Below are positions 8,464 through 16,047 of a stretch of 64,000 nucleotides of DNA, piece by piece (the stretch's first letter is position 1; the number at the start of each line of letters is the position of its first letter). The position numbers and the translations under genes were made by a program. Location: the NCBI RefSeq assembly GCF_014489075.1, contig NZ_JACTGR010000001.1:682001-746000 (forward strand), in the 5' to 3' direction. The DNA comes from Sphingomonas sp. JC676 (GTDB lineage Bacteria > Pseudomonadota > Alphaproteobacteria > Sphingomonadales > Sphingomonadaceae). The notes under the pieces are model-generated. The model was not told the DNA's origin and ran no database searches. It saw only the letters and a program-made list of their open reading frames with translations.

Positions 8464-8941
8464 TTAACCCTCCCGGAAAGCCCCAAAACACGTCCGTCTG
8501 GTCACGAACCATACGTTAAGGAGCCTCGAAACGGGCATGCGCATCGGGGTTAGCCGACAGCCAATCGGATGATGTCTCGGGTTACCTGGTGCCGGTAGCC
8601 ATCATCACATCGGCGGAGCATGGGGTACCGGGATTGGCGAATGAACCTGCCGGGCCGCCGCGGTGGTCATGCACAACTACCTCGCCCCCGACGGTTAGGT
8701 TGAAGATCGAAAACCGCTCTAGGAGATCGAGCTCCTCAAAATCGCGCTAAAGCGACCAAAATCCGTGCTCGACCATGTGGGTAGCACCTTTTGAGCGACT
8801 TGCCCGTCTGCGAACTACATCACAGGATGGCCTCCACAGCATCTGGGACGTAAAAATGCATCGCGGTTTCTCCGCACCTGCTCGCCGCCGCGCGGTTCGA
8901 TCGGGCCGCACGGCGGTCGCCTGTCGTTCGAGTCCGCGCAG
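8464..8941. other. 478-bp intergenic region between rfbF and the type I secretion genes
   Basis: Divergent spacer that must hold the promoters of the rfbF operon (minus) and the secretion genes (plus). I see no convincing gene on either strand; short frames here lack ribosome sites and recognisable motifs. No clear promoter hexamers could be assigned. Confidence 0.4.
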
Positions 8942-10675
8942 GTGAGCGATCCTGTCGCATCGGGAGTGTTGCGCGGCGCGCTGGTCCGTTGCCGCCGCCA
9001 TTTTGTTGCGGCCGCCTGGTTCAGCGCGCTCGTCAATCTGCTCTACATCGCGCCGACTTTGTACATGCTGCAGGTCTATGATCGGGTGGTCCCGACCCGC
9101 GGCGTGCAGACATTGCTGTTCCTGACCCTGGTGCTGCTGTTCGCGCTCGTCACGCTGTCGATGCTCGACCGCATTCGCGCGCGCCTCCTGGTGCGCGCCG
9201 GGGTGGCGCTCGACACGATGCTGGCGCCCCTGCTGCTCGACGCGACGCTCGGCCGGCCTGAGCTACCGATCTCGCGCCAGGCATTGCGGGAGTTCGATGC
9301 GTTGCGCGCCATGCTGAGCGGCCCGGCGATCATCGCGCTGTTCGACGCGCCCTGGACGCCGATCTATGTCCTGCTCTGCTTCCTGGTCCATCCTTGGCTG
9401 GGGCTGCTCGCGCTGTTCGCCGCCGTCCTTCTGCCCGTCATCGCGTGGCGCAACGAGCGTGCGACGCGCAAGAAGCTCGATCAGGCCCAGACCGTCGCCG
9501 TCGGGAGTTATGCCAGCCAGGATGCCATATTGGGATCGGCGGATGCGGTGCGGGCGCTTGGCATGCGTCGAGCGCTGGTCTCCCGGCAGTTGCGGCAGCG
9601 ACAGTCGGCACTGCAGCTCCAGACCGAGGCGAGCTTTGCCGCCGGCGGACATGTCACCACAAGCAAGTTCGCCCGCCTCGCGCTGCAATCGCTGGCGCTC
9701 GGCCTGGGTGCGCTGCTCGCGATCGACGACAAGATATCGGGCGGCGCAATCTTCGCCGCCGCGTTCCTGATCACGCGGTCGCTCGCCCCGATCGAGATGC
9801 TGATCAGCACCTGGAGGTCGATCATCCAGGCGCGAACGAGCTACCGCAATCTCGGCGCCCTGCTCGACGGCACCTTGTCGGGCATCCAGCCGACGCGCCT
9901 CCCCGCGCCCAAGGGCGCGTTGCGCGTCGAAAACGTGACGGTCCTGAACGATACGCGTGACGGTGCAATCGTGGGTGGCGTGTCGTTCCGGGTCGAGCCG
10001 GGCGAGGTCGTCGCGATCGTCGGTCCCAGCGGTGCGGGCAAGTCGACACTGATCCGCGTGATCGCCGGCGCGCTGCTTGCTGATCGTGGGACCATCCGGA
10101 TCGACGGCGCCGATGCTCGCGACTGGGATCCGGAGCGGCTGGCGACGCATATCGGCTACCTGCCCCAGGATTCGGCATTGTTCGCCGGCACGGTGAAGGA
10201 GAATATCTGCCGTTTCGCGCTGGAGCTCGAGACCGACATCGCAGTGATCGACGAAGCCGTGGTCGCCGCCGCGGCGAAGGTTGGCGCCCAAGAACTGATC
10301 AAGCGGCTGTCCAACGGCTATGACCATCAGCTCCAGCTCGGTGGTCGCGGCATTTCAGCAGGGCAGGCCCAGCGTATCGCGCTGGCCCGCGCCGTTTATG
10401 GCGATCCGGCGCTGCTGGTCCTTGACGAGCCCAACGCGCATCTCGATGCGGAGGGAGACAGCGCGCTCATCGCAGCGCTGACCCGGCTCAAGGCGGAGGG
10501 GCGCACGATCCTGATCGTCTCGCACAAGCTCAGCATCCTGCCCGTGGTCGACAAGATGCTGGTGTTGCGCGACGGCCGCATGGAGCTGTTCGGGCCGCGC
10601 GACGAGATTCTGCCCAAGATCCGGCCGGCCAATGTCAGGCAGATGCCGCGATCCGCCGCAGGGGTAACCGGATGA
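8942..10675 (+). CDS. Type I secretion system ABC transporter, PrtD/AprD type
   Basis: 577 residues. Inner-membrane ATP-driven exporter of unfolded RTX proteins. It has a six-helix membrane domain (residues about 15-310, with YMLQVYDRVVPTRG typical of this subfamily) and a C-terminal ATPase with Walker A GPSGAGKST (361-369) and Walker B LLVLDEP. The ABC signature is ISAGQ instead of the usual LSGGQ. There is no N-terminal C39-like domain, as expected for PrtD. It starts with GTG, with a weak ribosome site. The stop overlaps the adaptor gene's start by 4 bp, and the RTX cargo gene follows. Confidence 0.9.
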   Translation: MSDPVASGVLRGALVRCRRHFVAAAWFSALVNLLYIAPTLYMLQVYDRVVPTRGVQTLLFLTLVLLFALVTLSMLDRIRARLLVRAGVALDTMLAPLLLDATLGRPELPISRQALREFDALRAMLSGPAIIALFDAPWTPIYVLLCFLVHPWLGLLALFAAVLLPVIAWRNERATRKKLDQAQTVAVGSYASQDAILGSADAVRALGMRRALVSRQLRQRQSALQLQTEASFAAGGHVTTSKFARLALQSLALGLGALLAIDDKISGGAIFAAAFLITRSLAPIEMLISTWRSIIQARTSYRNLGALLDGTLSGIQPTRLPAPKGALRVENVTVLNDTRDGAIVGGVSFRVEPGEVVAIVGPSGAGKSTLIRVIAGALLADRGTIRIDGADARDWDPERLATHIGYLPQDSALFAGTVKENICRFALELETDIAVIDEAVVAAAAKVGAQELIKRLSNGYDHQLQLGGRGISAGQAQRIALARAVYGDPALLVLDEPNAHLDAEGDSALIAALTRLKAEGRTILIVSHKLSILPVVDKMLVLRDGRMELFGPRDEILPKIRPANVRQMPRSAAGVTG

Positions 10676-12033
10676 ACGTCCCCGCGCTCCTGCCCACCAC
10701 CGTCGACGTCGTTCCGACGATGGTGACCTTCGCCAGCCCGCGCCGCGACATTCGTGTCGGCACCCTCATCGCCGCGCTGTTCTTCCTCGTGTTCGGGGGC
10801 TGGGCGGCGTTCGCCCGTCTCGACGCGGCAGCCTATGCGCCGGGCACGCTGGTCGTGTCAGGGCAGCGCCAGTCGGTCCAGCATCGCGACGGCGGCGTGG
10901 TCGGCGAGATCCTCGTCCGCGAGGGCCAACGCGTCGAACGCGGCCAGTTGCTGCTGAGTCTCGCCGCCGCCGAGGTCAGGGCGCAGGAGCGTGCCCTGGC
11001 CACAGAGGCGATACGCCTGCTTGCCCAGCGTGCGCGGTTGCAGGCCGAGCAGCTCGGCGAAGCGCAGATCAAGCCGCCAGCGGAGTTCGCATCGCTCAGC
11101 GCGGAAGACCGGCTGGAGGCGTCGATCGCGCTCAAGCTCCAGCAGATTGAGCTCAGCGCCCGCCTGGCAACCTTGTCGTCGCAGCGCGATGCACTCGCGC
11201 AGCGCACCGTTCAGTCGAGCGCACAGGGGCGCGGCTTCGGCGACCAGGTGGTGTCGGCCAGGGAACAGCTGCGCCTCATCGACGAGGAGATTCGTGCGCT
11301 AGCGCCGCTCGCCGAAAAGGGGTTTGTCTCCAAGACCCGAATCCGGGCGCTCGAGCGGGCCCGGGCGGAGCTCCAGGGCCAGCGCGGGCAGTATTCGGCC
11401 GGGATTGCGCAGACAATGGGCGCGGCACGCGAGAGCCAGCTCCAGATGATCGAGGCCGATCGTACCTTCCACGAACGCACCGCCTCCGATCTGCGCCTGG
11501 TCGAGAATCAGCTCGGCGAGACCCTGCCCAAGCTCGCCGCCGCACGCGACCAGCTGGCAAGAACCGAGATCCGGGCGCCGGCGACGGGCGCGGTGGTGGG
11601 CCTGTCGATCTTCACGCCGGGCGGGGTGATCGCGCCCGGCCAGAAGCTGATGGACATCGTGCCCGAAAGTTCGCCGCTGCGGATCCAGGCACGGATCTCG
11701 CCCGATGACGCCGACGATCTGCGGGTCGGCCAACAGGCACGCGTCAAATTTCCCGGCCTGCACGATCGGCGTCTGCCCGATATCGCGGGCACGTTGACCC
11801 GGCTCTCCGCAGACAGCTTCGTCGACGAGAAAAGCGGCCAGAGCTATTTCACCGGCGAGGTGACCGTGCCGCCCGAGCAATTGCGTGTGCTCGACAAGTA
11901 TCGCAGCTATGATTTCGAACTTCGCGCCGGCATGCCTGTGCAGGTCCTGATCCCGCTGCGCAAGCGTACCGCGTTGGACTATGCGTTCGAGCCGCTGATC
12001 GGCGCGTTCTGGTCCTCTTTCCGCGAGCATTGA
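10672..12033 (+). CDS. Type I secretion periplasmic adaptor (HlyD/PrtE family)
   Basis: 453 residues. A membrane fusion protein that bridges the ABC exporter to an outer-membrane TolC-type duct. One N-terminal membrane helix (about 27-48), a lipoyl-like half motif (SVQHRDGGVVGEILVREGQRV), a long alpha-hairpin coiled coil (about 100-300), then the second lipoyl half (IRAPATGAVVGLSIFTPGG) and a beta-barrel. It overlaps the ABC gene by 4 bp. No outer-membrane TolC gene is present nearby. Confidence 0.9.
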   Translation: MNVPALLPTTVDVVPTMVTFASPRRDIRVGTLIAALFFLVFGGWAAFARLDAAAYAPGTLVVSGQRQSVQHRDGGVVGEILVREGQRVERGQLLLSLAAAEVRAQERALATEAIRLLAQRARLQAEQLGEAQIKPPAEFASLSAEDRLEASIALKLQQIELSARLATLSSQRDALAQRTVQSSAQGRGFGDQVVSAREQLRLIDEEIRALAPLAEKGFVSKTRIRALERARAELQGQRGQYSAGIAQTMGAARESQLQMIEADRTFHERTASDLRLVENQLGETLPKLAAARDQLARTEIRAPATGAVVGLSIFTPGGVIAPGQKLMDIVPESSPLRIQARISPDDADDLRVGQQARVKFPGLHDRRLPDIAGTLTRLSADSFVDEKSGQSYFTGEVTVPPEQLRVLDKYRSYDFELRAGMPVQVLIPLRKRTALDYAFEPLIGAFWSSFREH

Positions 12034-12239
12034 GCGCGGGCGAAGGTCCAACGGATACGACCGGCCTGCGCGGGGTCGCACGGACCTGTCCTCTTGGACA
12101 ATCCCCGGGATTATTCGTCGAAGATCCGGCCATTTGGGCACAGCCGCAAGGACGGGGCGCCATCCGTGAGGGCGGGATGCCATCACCAGACCGATGAATT
12201 AGAGTCCCGGATTGATACGGTGATCGTGGCGGGGTTAAA

Positions 12240-15200
12240 ATGGCAAGTTATTATAACGTGCTCGGTAGCCAGACACTCGGCGGAACCAGCGGAGCGGACA
12301 GCTTTTACCTGTTCAACAAGAGCGCAAATCCGAACGACCTGCGGGTGGACATCTTGTTCGCCAGCTTTGTCTGGAACACCTCGCTGCACACCGCCACGGG
12401 CGCGATCTTCCAGCTCACCGGCACGAACGTGAACGGGTCGATGGATCTGATCATCGGCGACAAGTTCGATGCGATCTATGGGTCGAACGGCAACGACTTC
12501 GTTGCCTACAATAATGGCGGCTTCAACGACGGCCTGGGCGGCTTCCAGGGTATCCAGCTGATGTACATGGGCGGCGGCGACGACATCGTCGATCTCACCG
12601 CGCACGGCCCCGGCGGCGTTGCCTATGCCAAGGACATGAAGATCTATGCAGGCGACGGCAACGACACGCTGATCGGTGGCGCGGGCGCCGACGTGTTCTA
12701 TGGCGAGGCGGGCGACGACCTGATCGTCGGCTTCGCGGGCGCCGACACGATCCAGGGCGGCGACGGCAACGACCGCATCTATGGGGACGATTTCGGCGCT
12801 GACGGCAGCCGCAGCTACGACACGCTGTACGGCCAGAAGGGCGACGACATCCTCTATGGCGGCGGCCGCGACGACACGCTCGACGGCGGCGACGACAATG
12901 ACCAGCTCTACGGCGGCGAGGGCAACGATGCGCTGCTCGGCGGATCGGGCAACGACATCCTCTATGGCGACGACGCCAATAACACCGGCAACGACAAGCT
13001 GCAGGGCGGCGCCGGCAATGACCAGCTCTATGGCATGAGCGGGAACGACGAGCTTCATGGCAACGCCGATGACGATTTTCTCGATGGCGGAACCGGTCGC
13101 GATTCTGTGGCTGGCGAGGCCGGGAACGACACGATCGTCGCGGGCGCGGGCGATGACACGATCGATGGCGGCACCGAGACCGACACGGTCATCTTCAGCG
13201 GCAATCGCGCCGACTATCTGTTGCGCACCAACGTCGATGGGAGCGTTACACTCACCGACCAGCGCGCCGGTGGCCCCGATGGGTCCGACACGCTCAAGAA
13301 TGTCGAGTTCTTCCAGTTCGCCGACATGCTGATCGACGCGACGCATCTCAGCATCCCGCCCACCATCGTCTCGAATGGCGGCGGCGCGACTGCGGCGGTG
13401 AGTTATGACGAGAACGGCCTGCTGCCGGTCGCGGTCGTGCAGGCCACTGATCCGGATGTCGGCCAGTCGATGACCTATCGCATCCTGGGCGGCGACGATG
13501 CGGCGTTCTTCGCGATCGACGGCGTCACGGGCGCGCTGACCTTCCGGGCAGCACCGGACTTCGAGAACGCCGTCGATGCCAATGGCGACAACAGCTATGT
13601 CGTCCTGGTTGCGGCAGATGACGGCGCGGGCGGAATCGGGCAGCAATTGCTGACCATCACGGTCGGCGACCTTGCAGACGGCAATGCGCCGGTGATCGCC
13701 GGCGGGCGCACGGCCAGTGCCGCGATCGACGAGAACGGCTTGGTCGTCACGACGATCAGCGCGACCGATCCCGACGGCGACACGCCGACCTATGCGATCG
13801 TTGGCGGCGCCGACGGCGGGCGCTTCGCCATCGATACCGCGACCGGGGTTTTGTCCTTTGTCTCGGCGCCTGATTACGAAGCGCCGACCGATGCCAATCA
13901 TGACAATGTCTATCAGGTGATCGTATCGGCCAGCGACGGCGTGAATTCCTTCTGGCAGACGCTGTCGGTGTCGGTCGCCAATACCAACGACAATGCGCCG
14001 GTGCTCACGTCGAACGGCGGCGGTGCCACCGCGGCGGCAACGATCAACGAGAATTCGACGGCGGTGACGACCGTCACCGCGACGGATGCCGATGGCAGCC
14101 CGCTCACCTATCTGATCACCGGCGGCGACGACGCGGCGCTGTTCTCGATCGATTCGGCTACCGGAGCGCTGCGCTTCGTGACCGCGCCCGATCGCGAGGC
14201 GCCGGCCGATGCCAATGGCGACAATGTCTATTTGGTCACGGTGGGTGTCAGCGACGGCGTCGCCACGACGAACCAGGCGCTAAGCTTGACCGTGCTCGAT
14301 CTCAACGACACTGCGCCGGTGATCGGCTCGAACGGTGGCGGCGCCACCGCTTCGCAGTCGGTGCTCGAGAATGGTACGCTCGTGACCACCGTGAGCGCGA
14401 CCGATCCCGACGGCCCGCCGCTCAGCTACGGGATTGCCGGCGGTGCCGATGCGGCCTTGTTCACGATCGATGCGCTGACCGGCGTGCTCCGCTTCGTCAA
14501 CGCCCCCGATTACGAGCATCCGCTCGATGTCGGCGCCAACAATGTCTATGACGTGATCGTGTCCGCGACCGACGGGACGTTCGTGGATCAGCAGGCGCTT
14601 GCGGTCTCGATCGGCGACGTCAACGAGATCGGTCGCACGCTGAACGGCAATGGCGCCAACGAGACTTTCTCGCCGACCGCTGCGATCGCCTATCAGACCA
14701 CCGCGCTCAACGACACGATCTCCGCCAAAGGGGGTAACGACAGCATCGATGGCGGCGCGGGCGCCGATTACATGGACGGCGGGGTCGGCAACGACACCTA
14801 TTATGTCGATACCTGGTCCGACAATGGCTGGGCGCCCGACGACGACCAGGTGATCGAGGCGGCGGGGGCGGGCACCGACCAGGTGTTCGCCTCGACCAGC
14901 TATCGCCTGGCCGACAATGTCGAGAATCTGACGCTGACCGGCATCGCGAGCATCGCCGGCTGGGGCAACGATCTCGGCAACACCCTCACCGGCAATATCG
15001 GCGACAACCTGCTCGACGGCGGCAATGGCAACGATATCATCTCGGGTGGCGACGGCAGCGACACGGTCATTGGCGGCGCAGGCACCGACGTGCTCACCGG
15101 CAATGCCGGGAACGATCTGCTGCAGGGCGGTGCGGGCAGCGATTCGCTCGACGGCGGCACCGGTGCCGACCGTATGGAGGGCGGAACCGAGAACGACACC

Positions 15201-16013
15201 TATTTCGTCGATACCTGGTCGAACGACGGCAACAGCAGCAACGACGATCTGGTCGTCGAGCTTGCGGGGGGAGGTATTGATCTCGTCAATGCCTCGGTCA
15301 CCTACACGCTTGCCAGTGAGGTCGAGAAGCTGGTGCTAACCGGCAGCGGCGCGATCGACGGAACTGGCAACACGGTCGGCAACATCATGGTCGGCAACGG
15401 CGCGGCCAATCATCTTTGGGGCCTCGCCGGCGACGACAATCTGGACGGCGGATCGGGCGACGACATTCTCGAAGGCGGCGACGGCAACGACACGCTCACT
15501 GGCAATATCGGCAACGATACGCTGTTCGGCGGGGCGCAGGTCGACGTGCTCGACGGCGGCGTCGGCAATGACTGGCTCGACGGCGGCGATTCGAATGACA
15601 CGCTGCGTGGCCAGGCGGGCACGGACACGCTCGTCGGCGGCAAGGGTAAAGACCTGCTGACCGGCGGCGCCGATGCCGACGTCTTCGTCTTCGCGTTTGG
15701 CGACACCTCCGCCAATGCGGGCAACACTGACACGATCGCCGACTTCGCCACCGGCGTCGATCGTATCGACATCGACATCTTCAGCGGGTCGCCGGCCGGC
15801 TATGCCGAAACCGCGGTCGCGACGTCAGCTTATGCCGACGGTTTGGCCGCCGCGCAGGCGCTCGCGAACGGCGGTGCGCAGGTCGTGTTCGTCGCGGGCG
15901 CGACTGACGGATGGCTGTTCTGGGACGCCAACGGGGATCATGTGGTCGATCAGGCGGTGATACTCACTGGGCTAAACACGCTCGGAGCATTCGCGGGCAC
16001 CGATATTTTCTGA
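12240..16013 (+). CDS. RTX repeat / cadherin-repeat protein, probable type I secretion substrate
   Basis: 1257 residues with no N-terminal signal peptide. After a 130-residue unique N-terminal region come RTX nonapeptide repeats of the GGxGxDxxx form (about 130-320), four cadherin-like units of about 105 residues (about 375-800, each with a DENG/LENG-like motif, ATDPDG and a ..VSDG.. strand), then a second RTX block (about 830-1190) including two DTYYVDTW/DTYFVDTW beta-roll units. The C-terminus has ADADVFVFAFGD and DTIADFATGVDRIDI, a serralysin-type secretion end. RTX repeats bind calcium and fold outside the cell. Position right behind an exporter and adaptor makes it the likely cargo. An adhesin or matrix protein fits better than an enzyme, since no catalytic domain is visible. 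Confidence 0.9.
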   Translation: MASYYNVLGSQTLGGTSGADSFYLFNKSANPNDLRVDILFASFVWNTSLHTATGAIFQLTGTNVNGSMDLIIGDKFDAIYGSNGNDFVAYNNGGFNDGLGGFQGIQLMYMGGGDDIVDLTAHGPGGVAYAKDMKIYAGDGNDTLIGGAGADVFYGEAGDDLIVGFAGADTIQGGDGNDRIYGDDFGADGSRSYDTLYGQKGDDILYGGGRDDTLDGGDDNDQLYGGEGNDALLGGSGNDILYGDDANNTGNDKLQGGAGNDQLYGMSGNDELHGNADDDFLDGGTGRDSVAGEAGNDTIVAGAGDDTIDGGTETDTVIFSGNRADYLLRTNVDGSVTLTDQRAGGPDGSDTLKNVEFFQFADMLIDATHLSIPPTIVSNGGGATAAVSYDENGLLPVAVVQATDPDVGQSMTYRILGGDDAAFFAIDGVTGALTFRAAPDFENAVDANGDNSYVVLVAADDGAGGIGQQLLTITVGDLADGNAPVIAGGRTASAAIDENGLVVTTISATDPDGDTPTYAIVGGADGGRFAIDTATGVLSFVSAPDYEAPTDANHDNVYQVIVSASDGVNSFWQTLSVSVANTNDNAPVLTSNGGGATAAATINENSTAVTTVTATDADGSPLTYLITGGDDAALFSIDSATGALRFVTAPDREAPADANGDNVYLVTVGVSDGVATTNQALSLTVLDLNDTAPVIGSNGGGATASQSVLENGTLVTTVSATDPDGPPLSYGIAGGADAALFTIDALTGVLRFVNAPDYEHPLDVGANNVYDVIVSATDGTFVDQQALAVSIGDVNEIGRTLNGNGANETFSPTAAIAYQTTALNDTISAKGGNDSIDGGAGADYMDGGVGNDTYYVDTWSDNGWAPDDDQVIEAAGAGTDQVFASTSYRLADNVENLTLTGIASIAGWGNDLGNTLTGNIGDNLLDGGNGNDIISGGDGSDTVIGGAGTDVLTGNAGNDLLQGGAGSDSLDGGTGADRMEGGTENDTYFVDTWSNDGNSSNDDLVVELAGGGIDLVNASVTYTLASEVEKLVLTGSGAIDGTGNTVGNIMVGNGAANHLWGLAGDDNLDGGSGDDILEGGDGNDTLTGNIGNDTLFGGAQVDVLDGGVGNDWLDGGDSNDTLRGQAGTDTLVGGKGKDLLTGGADADVFVFAFGDTSANAGNTDTIADFATGVDRIDIDIFSGSPAGYAETAVATSAYADGLAAAQALANGGAQVVFVAGATDGWLFWDANGDHVVDQAVILTGLNTLGAFAGTDIF
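13360..14630 (+). repeat. Four tandem cadherin-like units inside the RTX gene
   Basis: Four coding units of about 309-321 bp start near 13360, 13681, 13991 and 14309. Each encodes a strand beginning APV/PPTI...SNGGGATA or similar, a central ATDPDG (or ATDADG), a FxIDxxTGxLxF segment and an APDxExPxDxxxxNxYxVxVxxxDG segment. Similarity is strong at protein level and partial at DNA level. Confidence 0.75.
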
Positions 16014-16042
16014 GACACGGCCGGAAGCTGCCCGGACGTCTC
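16012..16042. terminator. Possible bidirectional terminator hairpin
   Basis: Between the convergent RTX gene and histidine kinase gene, GAGAC (16012-16016) pairs with GTCTC (16038-16042) and an inner CCGG with CCGG. A T-rich stretch (TCAATTTTGTTG) follows on the plus strand. It is the only candidate in this 34-bp gap. Confidence 0.35.
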
Positions 16043-16047
16043 TCAGA

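Noticed and set aside
8700-8800. Possible transposase remnant upstream of the secretion genes (EIELLKIALKRPKSVLDH in one frame)
   Set aside because: Only about 20 codons between stops, and no inverted repeats or other transposase motifs nearby.
12183-13901. Minus-strand frame of 572 codons opposite the RTX gene
   Set aside because: It mirrors the repeat structure of the RTX gene in antisense and has no independent motif.
13360-14630. Regular repeats considered as a CRISPR array
   Set aside because: Units are over 300 bp, coding, and vary along their whole length; no short identical repeats with unique spacers.
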